A DNA stretch of 23,943 bases from an uncultured Collinsella sp. GTDB lineage: Bacteria; Actinomycetota; Coriobacteriia; Coriobacteriales; Coriobacteriaceae. The number at the start of each line of letters is the position of its first letter. The stretch's first letter is position 1. Below, piece after piece: positions 6,573 through 14,425 of the stretch. The position numbers were made by a program, and so were the translations under genes. The stretch covers positions 1 through 23,943 of the forward strand of contig CALLFD010000308.1 in the NCBI GenBank assembly GCA_937997605.1. Direction: 5' to 3'. The notes below the pieces were generated by a model. It ran no database searches. It saw nothing but the letters and a program-made list of their open reading frames with translations, and was not told where the DNA came from.

Positions 6573-8399
6573 ATGGCAAAGGAATCAAATAGGGAAGGTG
6601 GAGGCATCGGCGAGTTGCTCGCGTATGCCGGTGACCGCAAATTCCTAACGTATTTGGGCATGGCGCTCTCGGCGCTCTCGCAGCTGCTGAGCTTTGGCCC
6701 GTACGTGTGCATTTGGCTTGTCGCGCGCGACCTGATCGCCGTGGCGCCCAACTGGAGCGAAGCCACTAACATCGCGATGTACGGCTGGTGGGCCGTGGGT
6801 TTTGCCCTGGCAAGCATCGTAGCTTATTTCGTGGGGCTCATGTGTACGCATCTGTCCGCGTTTCGCTGCGCGTCCAATATCCGCAAGACTACGAGCGAGC
6901 ACCTGCTTAAGCTGCCGCTCGGCTACTTCGACACGCATGCCACCGGCGAGCTGCGCCGCATTGCAGACGGATGCGCCGCCTCTACCGAGACTTTGCTCGC
7001 ACACATGCTGCCCGATATCGCGGGCGCCGTCGCCATGGTCGTGGGCTTACTCGTGCTGCTTTTCGCCCTCGATTGGCGCTTGGGCGCGGCATGCCTCATC
7101 TCGGTGGCCATTTCGTTTGGCGCCATGGCCACCATGATGAGCGGCAAAGGCGCCGAGTTCATGAAGGCCTACATGGGAGCGCTGGTCAAGATGAACAAGA
7201 CCGGCACCGAATACGTACGCGGCATCCCCGTGGTCAAGGTATTTCAGCAGACGGTCTACTCCTTTAAGGCCTTCCACGATGCGATCGCCGAATACGCCGA
7301 CATGGCACAAAACTATGCGGGCACGTTCTGCCGAGGTCCGCAGGTACTCAACCTTACCGCGCTCAACGGTCTTGTGGCATTCCTGTTGCCCGTGGCGTTG
7401 CTGTTGGCGCCGGGCGAGACGGACTTCGCGCATTTTATGACCAACTTCACGTTTTACGCGATATTTTCGGCCGTGGTGCCGACGGCCATGACCAAGCTCA
7501 TGTTTGTGGGCGAGGCCTCTCAGATGAGTGCCGATTCGCTGGCTCGCATCCGAAGCGTCATGGATTCCAAGCAGCTCTCCGTGCCCGCCCAACCCAAGCA
7601 CCCTGCCGGCGGCGACGTGCGATTTGAGGACGTGAGCTTTACCTACGAGGGTGCCGAAGCACCTGCCGTTAGCCATGCGAGTTTCAGCGTTTCCGCTGGT
7701 AGCACCCTCGCCCTGGTGGGTCCCTCGGGTGGCGGTAAGTCAACCTGCGCAAGCCTGATCCCGCGTTTTTGGGATGTCTCCTCGGGTCGAGTGCTCGTAG
7801 GCGGTGTGGACGTTCGCGATATGGATCCGCACGAGCTTATGGACCAGGTCGCCTTCGTGTTCCAGACTAACCAGCTGTTCCGGCAAACACTTGCCGATAA
7901 CGTGCGCGCCTCCAAGCCTACGGCCACTGACGACGAAGTACGTGTGGCCCTCTCCGCAGCTCAGTGCGACGACATTGTGGCCAAGCTCCCACAGGGCATC
8001 AATACCATGCTCGGTGCCGGCGGAGCTTATCTTTCGGGCGGCGAGGTCCAGCGCGTGGCACTCGCCCGCGCGATCCTTAAAGACGCGCCTATCGTGGTGC
8101 TCGATGAGGCCACGGCGTTTGCCGATCCCGAGAACGAGGCGCTCATCCAGCGCGCCTTTAGCAAGCTGGCGGCGGGTCGCACGGTCATTATGATTGCGCA
8201 CCGACTCTCGACTGTAGTTGGCGCAGACCAAATCGTGGTACTCAACCAGGGCAGCGTGCAGGAGTCGGGTACCCATGCCGAGTTGCTGTCCCAAGAGGGT
8301 CTGTATGCCAAGATGTGGGCCGAATACGAACAGGCCGCGAGCTGGAAAATCACTGCAGCGACCGCGGATGCCGCCGTCACGAAGGGAGGCGAGGCCTAA
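6573..8399 (+). CDS. ABC exporter-type half-transporter, first subunit
   Basis: Fused membrane and ATPase half-transporter of 608 residues. An N-terminal six-helix type I exporter domain (about 25-310) precedes a nucleotide-binding domain (about 345-580). Walker A GPSGGGKST has Lys389; the signature LSGGEVQR is 487-494; Walker B ends at Asp511-Glu512 and reads DEATAFADPENE, a wording I associate with the YbtPQ/IrtAB siderophore-type group, as is VFQTNQLF in place of the usual Q-loop. The H-loop is IAHRLST. RBS GAAAGGA sits 5 nt before ATG. The next gene starts one base after the stop, so the two surely form a heterodimer. The substrate is not readable; iron-siderophore uptake is possible by analogy, but peptide or drug export cannot be excluded. 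Confidence 0.9.
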   Translation: MAKESNREGGGIGELLAYAGDRKFLTYLGMALSALSQLLSFGPYVCIWLVARDLIAVAPNWSEATNIAMYGWWAVGFALASIVAYFVGLMCTHLSAFRCASNIRKTTSEHLLKLPLGYFDTHATGELRRIADGCAASTETLLAHMLPDIAGAVAMVVGLLVLLFALDWRLGAACLISVAISFGAMATMMSGKGAEFMKAYMGALVKMNKTGTEYVRGIPVVKVFQQTVYSFKAFHDAIAEYADMAQNYAGTFCRGPQVLNLTALNGLVAFLLPVALLLAPGETDFAHFMTNFTFYAIFSAVVPTAMTKLMFVGEASQMSADSLARIRSVMDSKQLSVPAQPKHPAGGDVRFEDVSFTYEGAEAPAVSHASFSVSAGSTLALVGPSGGGKSTCASLIPRFWDVSSGRVLVGGVDVRDMDPHELMDQVAFVFQTNQLFRQTLADNVRASKPTATDDEVRVALSAAQCDDIVAKLPQGINTMLGAGGAYLSGGEVQRVALARAILKDAPIVVLDEATAFADPENEALIQRAFSKLAAGRTVIMIAHRLSTVVGADQIVVLNQGSVQESGTHAELLSQEGLYAKMWAEYEQAASWKITAATADAAVTKGGEA

Positions 8400-10157
8400 A
8401 TGTTCGCCTCATTCCAAAAGAAGTATTTCCTATCCGATAAAGGTGTCGCCGGCGTAAAACGCGGCATTTTCTGGACCACGCTCACTAATCTCATTACCAT
8501 GGCCGGCATGGGCTTTTTATTCCTGGTTATGGCCGGCTTTGTCGAGCATCTCGCCGCCGGCGCCGACCTGCCGGATGCCCTGCCGATCGTGGGTGGCCTT
8601 CTGGTCTTTTTCGTGTTGCTCTTTGCCTCTAACTGGCAGCAGTATTACTACACCTACTGCATCTTTTACGAGGAGTGCGGCAAGCAGCGTATGGAGATTG
8701 CCGAGCGCTTGCGCAAACTGCCGCTGTCGTTTTTTGGTCGTCGTGATCTGGCCGATTTAACCGAGACCATCATGGGCGACGTCCAGGCCATGGAGCACGC
8801 CTACAGCCACGTGCTGGGAGAGCTTTGGGGTGCCATCATCGCAAGCGCCATTGTGTTCGTGGCGTCGCTGTTCTTTTGCTGGCAGCTGGCGATTGCGGCG
8901 TTTTGGAGCGTTCCCGTGGCCTTTGCCGTGCTGTATCTAACACGCGGCCCCATGGCCCCGATGTTCGATCGCGTGCGTGCCGAGAAGGTCAAGGTTACCG
9001 AGGCGATTCAAGAGACGCTCGACTGCGCTCGCGAGATCCGTGCCACCAACCAGGAGGCCCATTATCTTGAGGGACTCAACGCCGTGATCGATGCCGAGGA
9101 GCGCGAGACCACCAAGAGCGAGCTCGCTAACGGGCTTTTGGTCAACTCCGCCTTTGTCATCCTGCGTCTGGGCATTGCCACCACGCTGGTTGCGGGCGCC
9201 GCGATGGTCGCCTCCGGGCAGGTCGACTTTTTTGTGATGTTTGCCTTCCTGCTTATGGTGAGCCGTATCTATGCGCCCTTTGACCAGGCGTTAATGTTAA
9301 TGTCCGAGCTGTTTGCCGCCGAGTCGTCTGCCAAGCGCATGCGTTCCATCATGGAAGAGCCTGTGGCGCGGGGCAGCGAGAAATTTGAGCCCGCGGGCCA
9401 CGATGTGGTGTTCGATCACGTGGCATTTGGCTATGGTGCGGGCGAGGACGGCCGCGCCGGCGAGAAAGTTCTTACCGATGTGAGCTTTACCGCCAAGGAA
9501 GGCGAAGTCACGGCGCTGGTCGGTCCTTCGGGTTCCGGTAAGTCTACGGTGAGCCGCCTGGCCGCGCGCTTTTGGGATGCCACCGAAGGTACGGTCACCG
9601 TGGGTGGCGTGGATGTTGCGAGCGTTGATCCCGAGGTGCTGCTGCGCGACTATGCCATTGTGTTCCAAGACGTGCTGCTCTTTGACGACACGGTGATGGG
9701 AAACATCCGCCTCGGGCGTCGTGACGCCACCGATGAGGAAGTGCTTGCGGCCGCGCGTGCCGCCAACTGTGACGAGTTCGTGAACCGCATGCCGCAGGGC
9801 TATGACACTATGATCGGAGAGAACGGCTCCAAGCTGTCCGGCGGCGAGCGTCAGCGCATCTCTATCGCCCGCGCGCTGCTCAAAGACGCGCCCATCGTGC
9901 TGTTAGACGAGGCGACGGCAAGCTTGGATGTGGAGAATGAGACCGTGGTACAGCAGGCGCTCTCCCGTCTGCTTGCAGGTAAGACGGTTATCGTGATTGC
10001 GCACCGCATGCGTACGGTGGAAAATGCCGACAAAATCGTTGTGCTCAAGGATGGTGTGGTTGCCGAGCAGGGCACTCCGGCGCAGCTCAAGGCGGCAGGT
10101 GGAGAATTCGCCCGCATGGTTGCGCTGCAAAAGGAGGCGGCGGACTGGCAGCTGTAG
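8400..10157 (+). CDS. ABC exporter-type half-transporter, second subunit
   Basis: Partner half-transporter of 585 residues with the same order: membrane domain (about 20-300, hydrophobic segments near 25-45, 60-80, 130-185 and 240-285) and ATPase domain (about 335-570). Walker A GPSGSGKST has Lys381, the signature LSGGERQR is 479-486, Walker B has Asp503-Glu504 followed by the ordinary ATASLDVENE, and the H-loop is IAHRMRT. Both ATP sites of the dimer look competent, unlike many heterodimers with one degenerate site. The ribosome binding site GGGAGGCGAGG lies in the end of the upstream gene and ATG directly follows its TAA. A palindrome just past its stop probably ends the transcript. Confidence 0.9.
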   Translation: MFASFQKKYFLSDKGVAGVKRGIFWTTLTNLITMAGMGFLFLVMAGFVEHLAAGADLPDALPIVGGLLVFFVLLFASNWQQYYYTYCIFYEECGKQRMEIAERLRKLPLSFFGRRDLADLTETIMGDVQAMEHAYSHVLGELWGAIIASAIVFVASLFFCWQLAIAAFWSVPVAFAVLYLTRGPMAPMFDRVRAEKVKVTEAIQETLDCAREIRATNQEAHYLEGLNAVIDAEERETTKSELANGLLVNSAFVILRLGIATTLVAGAAMVASGQVDFFVMFAFLLMVSRIYAPFDQALMLMSELFAAESSAKRMRSIMEEPVARGSEKFEPAGHDVVFDHVAFGYGAGEDGRAGEKVLTDVSFTAKEGEVTALVGPSGSGKSTVSRLAARFWDATEGTVTVGGVDVASVDPEVLLRDYAIVFQDVLLFDDTVMGNIRLGRRDATDEEVLAAARAANCDEFVNRMPQGYDTMIGENGSKLSGGERQRISIARALLKDAPIVLLDEATASLDVENETVVQQALSRLLAGKTVIVIAHRMRTVENADKIVVLKDGVVAEQGTPAQLKAAGGEFARMVALQKEAADWQL

Positions 10158-10158
10158 G

Positions 10159-10191
10159 AATATGACAAAGGGGCAGTCCCTTTGTCATATT
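10159..10191. repeat. GACAAAGGG-type palindrome after the ABC pair
   Basis: Perfect 14-bp arms (AATATGACAAAGGG, 10159-10172; complement 10178-10191) with loop GCAGT, one base past the stop codon. No T-tract follows, so it may be a dispersed repeat acting as a transcript-end stabiliser or weak terminator. Its GGGGCAG..CCTTTGT core echoes the element at 1420-1451. Confidence 0.7.
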
Positions 10192-10228
10192 GAGTTCATC
10201 CCCATAGTTTCCAAAAAGTTAACCTTTG

Positions 10229-10260
10229 TTGAACTTAATAGTTAGATAAACTAAACTATT
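10229..10260 (+). promoter_or_regulatory. Promoter with palindromic operator for the metal ATPase pair
   Basis: TTGAAC (10229-10234), 17-nt spacer, TAAACT (10252-10257). Inverted AATAGTT / AACTATT (10237-10243, 10254-10260) spans the spacer and -10, and inside it lies TTAG-N5-CTAA. A further AAGTT / AACTT pair (10216-10220, 10232-10236) covers the -35. Placement fits a repressor; the TTAG/CTAA half-sites recall DtxR/MntR-type sites, but this is inference. The leader to 10344 also holds the small hairpin GCCGC-N7-GCGGC (10312-10328). Confidence 0.45.
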
Positions 10261-10344
10261 TTCCAAAAGTGTGCTCGAGCAAACTTGTTTACTCGGGTGC
10301 TGAGGCACCGTGCCGCGTCCAATGCGGCAAAAGGGAGAAGCAAC

Positions 10345-10590
10345 ATGAAGAAGTCGACGTTCAATACCCTGCTTATCGGTGGCGGTTTTCTGCTTGGCAC
10401 GGCCGGCATCAAGCTGCTTACCAGCGCTCCGGTCAAGAATGCCTGCGTGCAGGGTATCGCGTGCGGCATGCGCATCAAGAACGGCTACCAGGACATGGTC
10501 GAGCAGGCCAAGGCCAATGTCGATGACATGGTTGCCGAGGCTGCCTACATCACCCAGAGCGAGGCCGCTGCTGACGAGGCGGCCGAGTAA
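10345..10590 (+). CDS. Small membrane-anchored partner of the metal ATPase (DUF6110-like)
   Basis: A protein of 81 residues. Residues 7-24 (NTLLIGGGFLLGTAGIKLL) form one hydrophobic segment; the rest is helical and Ala/Glu/Asp-rich, ending in an acidic tail. The GGxLxGTAGIKLLTS signature and the position directly before a heavy-metal P-type ATPase match a family I recall as DUF6110, whose function is unknown. ATG is chosen for the AGGGAG ribosome binding site 7 nt upstream; the longer frame back to 10285 has none. The 18-nt gap to the ATPase and the weak RBS there suggest coupled translation. A role in metal delivery, assembly or regulation of the ATPase is inferred from neighbourhood only. 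Confidence 0.75.
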   Translation: MKKSTFNTLLIGGGFLLGTAGIKLLTSAPVKNACVQGIACGMRIKNGYQDMVEQAKANVDDMVAEAAYITQSEAAADEAAE

Positions 10591-10608
10591 CGCTCCCAGG
10601 CACAAACT

Positions 10609-12684
10609 ATGAGATTCTCGATTATCAGCGAGATCCCTGGCAGGACCCGTCTTCAATTGGCGGGTCCTGTGCCAGAGAGCGATCTCGACGCACTTCTTAA
10701 GCTCAGCGGCGATATCGACGGCGTGCACAAGGTGCGCGTTTATGGCCGTATTGGCCAGATGGCGCTGGAGTACGACGAGCCGCGCCGTGCGAGCGTGCTC
10801 GACGCCCTGGGCGCACTCGATGCTCAAGCTATCGCCGATGCCAAGTCGGGCTATGTGATGCAACTCGAGCCGCGCAAGCACAAACTCGTTATGGACCTGG
10901 CGACACTCGTCGGCGCCCATTACGCACGTCGCTGGTTCTTGCCGACGCCTCTGCGTGCGGTGTTTGTCGTGGCCGGTTACATGGCATTTTTGCGCGCTGC
11001 CCTTCATGAGCTGGCACAGCCGCGCCTGACCGTTCCTGTGCTCGACGCTTCGGCCATCGGCATTTCGTTCGTCAAGCGTGATGTCGACACCGCGGGCCAG
11101 ACGATGTTCCTGCTCAACGTGGGCGAGCTGCTCGAGGACTACACCCGCGCCATGAGCGAAAACGAGCTCATCAACTCGCTGCTCGATGTGCCCGACAAGG
11201 CGCAAAAGGTCGTCGGCGACACCGAGGTGAGCGTTGCTGCGACCGAGCTCGAGCCCGGCGATCTGGTCGCCGTACGCACCGGCATGTCCATTTGCATCGA
11301 CGGTGTTGTCGAGCAGGGGAGCGCCATGGTCAACCAGGCGACCCTGACCGGCGAGCCGCTTGCCGTCGAGCGCAGCGCAGGCGACGACGTGTTCGCCGGA
11401 ACTGTCGTGGAAGACGGCAGCATCTTGGTGCGCGTGCGCGCCAACACGGCGCAGACCAAGCTGCGCTCGATCGTCTCGCTCGTGCAGACCGCCGACTCAC
11501 TCAAGTCCGAGGGCCAGTCGCATATGGAGGACCTTGCCAACAAGATCGTCCCGTGGAACTTCCTGCTCGCGGGCCTTGTCGCTCTCACCACGCGTAGCCT
11601 CATCAAGACCTCGGCGGCGCTGATGGTCGACTACTCGTGCGCACTCAAGCTCACGGGTTCCGTCGCCGTCATGACTGCCATGAGCGATGCTGCCAAGATG
11701 GGCGTCATGGTCAAGGGCGCCAAGTACTTTGAGTCGTTTGCCAAGGCCGACACCATTGTGTTTGATAAGACTGGCACGCTCACCGAGGCCCAGCCGCGTC
11801 TTGCCTGCGTACTCACCACCGATGGTTGGAGCGAGGACGAGATCCTGCGCCTTTCCGCTTGCTTGGAGGAGCATTTTCCGCATCCGGTGGCGCGCGCCGT
11901 GGTCAATGCGGCATGCGAGCGCGGGCTCGAGCACCGCGAGCGCCACGCTGCCGTCGAGTACATCGTGGCGCACGGCATTGCCTCGTCCATCGAAGGGCGA
12001 CGCGCGATTATCGGCTCGGCACACTTTGTGTTTGAGGACGAGAGCGCGCAGCTCGATTCCGACATTAAGGAGCGCATTGAGTCCCAGATGCAGGGGCTGT
12101 CGCCGCTGTATCTGGCGGTCGACGGCAAGGTCGTCGGCGTGCTCGGCATCGAGGATCCGCTCAAGCCTGGTGTCCGCGAGGCCATCGCCGACCTACATGC
12201 GCTGGGTGTCAAGCACGTGGTCATGCTCACGGGCGACTCGGAGCGCACGGCCGAGCGCATTGCTCGCGAGGCAGGTGTCGACGAGTTTAAGGCCGAGCTC
12301 CTGCCCGAGGACAAGTACGCGTATGTGGAGCGCATTAAGGGCGAGGGGCGTCACGTTGCCATGGTGGGCGACGGCGTCAACGATTCGCCGGCGCTCGGTT
12401 TGGCCGACGTGGGCTTGGCGATGGGTGGCGGAAGCGACATCGCCAAGGAGGTCGCCGATATCATCCTGACCGATACGGATCTGGCCGCGATCGTGCGCCT
12501 GCGCCGCATGAGCCAGGGCCTCATTGATCGTCTGACGAGCTCCTACTCTAAGGTGATGCTCACCAACTCAGCGCTCTTGGCACTGGGCATTACCGGCACG
12601 ATTACCCCGCAGACGTCATCGCTGCTGCATAACGGCTCGACGATTGCCTACAGCCTGAGCAACGCGAAGGCTTACCTGCATTAG
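10609..12684 (+). CDS. Heavy-metal-type P-type ATPase with Ser-Cys membrane motif
   Basis: Membrane pump of 691 residues. The N-terminal ~70 residues (FSIISEIPGRTRLQL...) resemble a degenerate HMA fold without the CxxC metal site. The actuator TGE is 247-249, the phosphorylated Asp is 386 in DKTGT, the P1B-specific HP is in EEHFPHPVAR, and the hinge GDGVND is 587-592. The intramembrane motif, normally Cys-Pro-Cys or a close variant, reads Asp341-Tyr-Ser-Cys344-Ala-Leu-Lys-Leu, so the conserved proline is missing. Helices around 112-160, 315-365 and 640-685 flank the catalytic domains. It therefore belongs to a divergent P1B-like branch whose metal cannot be told from sequence. The start is weakly supported (AGG 8 nt upstream), but no better one exists. 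Confidence 0.9.
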   Translation: MRFSIISEIPGRTRLQLAGPVPESDLDALLKLSGDIDGVHKVRVYGRIGQMALEYDEPRRASVLDALGALDAQAIADAKSGYVMQLEPRKHKLVMDLATLVGAHYARRWFLPTPLRAVFVVAGYMAFLRAALHELAQPRLTVPVLDASAIGISFVKRDVDTAGQTMFLLNVGELLEDYTRAMSENELINSLLDVPDKAQKVVGDTEVSVAATELEPGDLVAVRTGMSICIDGVVEQGSAMVNQATLTGEPLAVERSAGDDVFAGTVVEDGSILVRVRANTAQTKLRSIVSLVQTADSLKSEGQSHMEDLANKIVPWNFLLAGLVALTTRSLIKTSAALMVDYSCALKLTGSVAVMTAMSDAAKMGVMVKGAKYFESFAKADTIVFDKTGTLTEAQPRLACVLTTDGWSEDEILRLSACLEEHFPHPVARAVVNAACERGLEHRERHAAVEYIVAHGIASSIEGRRAIIGSAHFVFEDESAQLDSDIKERIESQMQGLSPLYLAVDGKVVGVLGIEDPLKPGVREAIADLHALGVKHVVMLTGDSERTAERIAREAGVDEFKAELLPEDKYAYVERIKGEGRHVAMVGDGVNDSPALGLADVGLAMGGGSDIAKEVADIILTDTDLAAIVRLRRMSQGLIDRLTSSYSKVMLTNSALLALGITGTITPQTSSLLHNGSTIAYSLSNAKAYLH

Positions 12685-12779
12685 CAGACGTGTTCGCCCA
12701 CGTTATCTGGCCTGCGCCCAGACGGCATCGGTGTCGTCCAGGTGCAGGTCTTTTGCATTCGACCATTTGCTAGCTTCTC

Positions 12780-12806
12780 TATAAAGTGGTGCTAGCATGG
12801 CTAGCA
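12780..12806 (+). promoter_or_regulatory. Toxin-antitoxin promoter and palindromic operator
   Basis: TATAAA (12780-12785) is a likely -10; TTCGAC at 12758-12763 is a weak -35 with 16-nt spacing. Directly downstream, TGCTAGC-ATG-GCTAGCA (12790-12806) is a perfect 7-bp inverted repeat across the expected transcription start, and a third GCTAGC lies at 12769-12774. This fits autoregulation by a ribbon-helix-helix antitoxin. The gap 12685-12779 otherwise holds only a minus-strand coding-like remnant (see findings). Confidence 0.5.
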
Positions 12807-12827
12807 ATTAAAGGGAGCGGGATCGAC

Positions 12828-13181
12828 GTGGGTGCTGTTAGTGGCATGGCACAGGTGAATGTTCGCGTAGATCGCTCGGTTAAAGAGCGCGCCGAGGAAG
12901 CACTGCAGCTTTCGGGCAGGTCACTGCCCGAGCTCATCAAAAAGGTCGTGGCCAAGGTCGCACAGGGTGGCGGGCAGTGTGAGGAAGTACTGTCTGCCGT
13001 TGATGGCCGGCAGCAGGCCGTCGCGTCTGATACTCCGTTCGCCGCATCGTGGGCGGCGGCGGATCAGCTTTACGCGGACCTGGGCATCGCTACGTCGCCC
13101 GTATCCGACGATCGCGGTTGGGACACAATCTATTCCGAAGCCATGGACGAGCGCTATCGCCAAAAGGGGATGATCCAGTGA
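12828..13181 (+). CDS. RelB/DinJ-like ribbon-helix-helix antitoxin
   Basis: A protein of 117 residues starting at GTG, chosen because AAGGGAG (12811-12817) lies 10 nt upstream; ATG at 12846 has no ribosome binding site and the open frame further upstream runs through the operator. The N-terminus (AQVNVRVDRSVKERAEEAL, then LSGRSLPELIKKVV) matches the ribbon-helix-helix fold of RelB/DinJ antitoxins: a short strand with alternating polar residues followed by two helices. The C-terminal half, rich in Ala and Asp with two aromatic stretches, would wrap the toxin. The gene overlaps the downstream PIN gene by 4 bp (GTGA), typical for a toxin-antitoxin pair, and the palindrome upstream suits autorepression. 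Confidence 0.75.
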   Translation: MGAVSGMAQVNVRVDRSVKERAEEALQLSGRSLPELIKKVVAKVAQGGGQCEEVLSAVDGRQQAVASDTPFAASWAAADQLYADLGIATSPVSDDRGWDTIYSEAMDERYRQKGMIQ

Positions 13182-13693
13182 GTGGGGCTCCCCTCAAAAT
13201 AATGGTGGACGCCAACGTATGGGTTGATTCGTTTTGCGTCGACCATGCCGAGTCGCTTGCCGCGCGTGCGTTTATTGGGCAGGCGACGGAGGCGGGGGCG
13301 TTGCTGTTCTTTCCGGTGCATATCGCCAAGGACGTGCTGTACGTTGTCCAACACGAGCTGAAGCGTAGCGTTCTTGCCAGCGGGGGAGCGCTCGACGAGG
13401 CATCTGCCCGCGCGATTGGCGATGCGGCGCTGGCGTTTGTTCGGAACATGACCGAAAACGCCACGGCCGTGGGTGCTGATGCGTCGGACCTTTGGCTGGC
13501 CGACAAATACTTAGCGCTCCATCGCGATTACGAGGACAACTTGGTGCTCGCCGCGTGCAAGCGCGCGCAGGTCGATTACTTGGTGACCAACAATCGTAAG
13601 CTGCTCGAACATGCCGATCTTGCAGCAAAGACCCCGCGTCAAATGATGCCGATCCTTGCTTTGGCCGAACGCGGCGGCGTGGCTATCGGTTGA
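13178..13693 (+). CDS. PIN-domain ribonuclease toxin
   Basis: A protein of 171 residues with the PIN fold of Mg-dependent ribonucleases. Asp11 in MVDANVWVD is the first catalytic acidic residue; Asp117/Asp120 in DYEDNLVLAACK form the second conserved cluster; YLVTNNRKLLEHA replaces the usual VT-x-D/N ending. The start is GTG at 13178, preceded by AAGGGGA at 7-nt spacing and overlapping the antitoxin stop. Pairing of a PIN toxin with a RelB/DinJ-type antitoxin is less usual than with VapB- or Phd-type proteins. It probably cleaves RNA when the antitoxin is degraded, but the target cannot be predicted. Confidence 0.78.
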   Translation: MSGAPLKIMVDANVWVDSFCVDHAESLAARAFIGQATEAGALLFFPVHIAKDVLYVVQHELKRSVLASGGALDEASARAIGDAALAFVRNMTENATAVGADASDLWLADKYLALHRDYEDNLVLAACKRAQVDYLVTNNRKLLEHADLAAKTPRQMMPILALAERGGVAIG

Positions 13694-13705
13694 CGCGAAC
13701 TGTTT

Positions 13706-13742
13706 GCGGGCCTCTTGGACGACGATGCGCCAAGGGGCCCGC
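13706..13742. terminator. Hairpin between convergent toxin and hypothetical genes
   Basis: 13-bp stem (13706-13718 with 13730-13742; one T:G pair), 11-nt loop. It lacks a good T-tract on either strand, so termination is plausible but unproven. Confidence 0.5.
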
Positions 13743-13751
13743 GTGTGCTAT

Positions 13752-14186
13752 TTACAAAAGCTCGGCCTTAATGGCGGGACTTTCTGCGAGCTGCTCGGCT
13801 GCCTTTTCGTCGGAGCTGTCGAGTGCTGCCAGACTGCGGTAGACCCACTCGTTGACCTGGGTGTTCTTGACGCCTGCGGTCTGCATAAGGGCGCCTACCT
13901 CGCGGATTGCTGCGAGCAGATCAGCCTTGGGACCCGCGAGCTCGACCTCGATGCCGTGGTAGGCGGTCACGCCGCGGTTCTCACTCACGTGGTCGATAAA
14001 GCCCTCGACGGTCTCAAGCTGCTGGGCGAGAGCTGCATCATCGTCAGCGTCCAGCGCGACGAGTGCGTTCGATACCGTGAGGGCGGGATGTCCGCAGGGG
14101 ACAAAGCCTTCGATGACATCCATAGCTTCGGTAATGGTTGAGCCCAGGCCCACGAGGGCATTGACGAGTTGCTGTTTGGTATCCAT
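13752..14186 (-). CDS. Hypothetical soluble helical protein, 144 aa
   Basis: I do not recognise this family. The protein is acidic, rich in Ala, Leu, Val and Glu, has no signal peptide or membrane segment and only one Cys (in FVPCGHPAL), and is probably all-helical with a short beta stretch near HGIEVELAGP. Read on the minus strand, ATG follows GAAAGGACCGTT, a good ribosome binding site. Third codon positions are strongly G/C, supporting a real gene. It stands alone: convergent with the toxin gene and divergent from ssrA. A cytoplasmic protein of unknown role is all that can be said. Confidence 0.75.
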   Translation of the reverse strand: MDTKQQLVNALVGLGSTITEAMDVIEGFVPCGHPALTVSNALVALDADDDAALAQQLETVEGFIDHVSENRGVTAYHGIEVELAGPKADLLAAIREVGALMQTAGVKNTQVNEWVYRSLAALDSSDEKAAEQLAESPAIKAELL

Positions 14187-14222
14187 AACGGTCCTTTCGA
14201 CGGGTCAATTTTGCTTGGCGAA

Positions 14223-14228
14223 AATATA
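14223..14228 (-). promoter_or_regulatory. Possible -10 box for the hypothetical gene
   Basis: Read on the minus strand, TATATT lies 36 nt upstream of the ATG, with a poor -35 (TTTTGC at 16-nt spacing). Confidence 0.3.
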
Positions 14229-14321
14229 CGTGACGCGATCGGTAGCAAAAGTGTGAAGTGCGGCGCACATTGGGGTCTTCACAGCTCGTGCATAGAACGG
14301 CTGTCTGCCTTTAGAACGTGG

Positions 14322-14327
14322 TAAGAT
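14322..14327 (+). promoter_or_regulatory. Probable -10 box of the ssrA promoter
   Basis: TAAGAT about 100 nt before the mature tmRNA 5' end; the -35 is not clear. The transcript would begin near 14334 and need 5' processing. Confidence 0.35.
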
Positions 14328-14339
14328 AGCTATCCACGA

Positions 14340-14402
14340 GCGGGGTTCACCCCGCGTGTTCCTTGAAAAGTCGACGGTTATCGGGTGTTTGCAGACCCGA
14401 TA
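14340..14402 (+). other. Two hairpins in the pre-tmRNA leader
   Basis: GCGGGG-TTCA-CCCCGC (14340-14355) and TATCGGGT-N8-ACCCGATA (14379-14402) lie between the presumed promoter and ssrA. They may mark RNase processing or shield the precursor; no coding frame is supported. Confidence 0.4.
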
Positions 14403-14425
14403 CCATCCAGACTTTCCCAACATTC

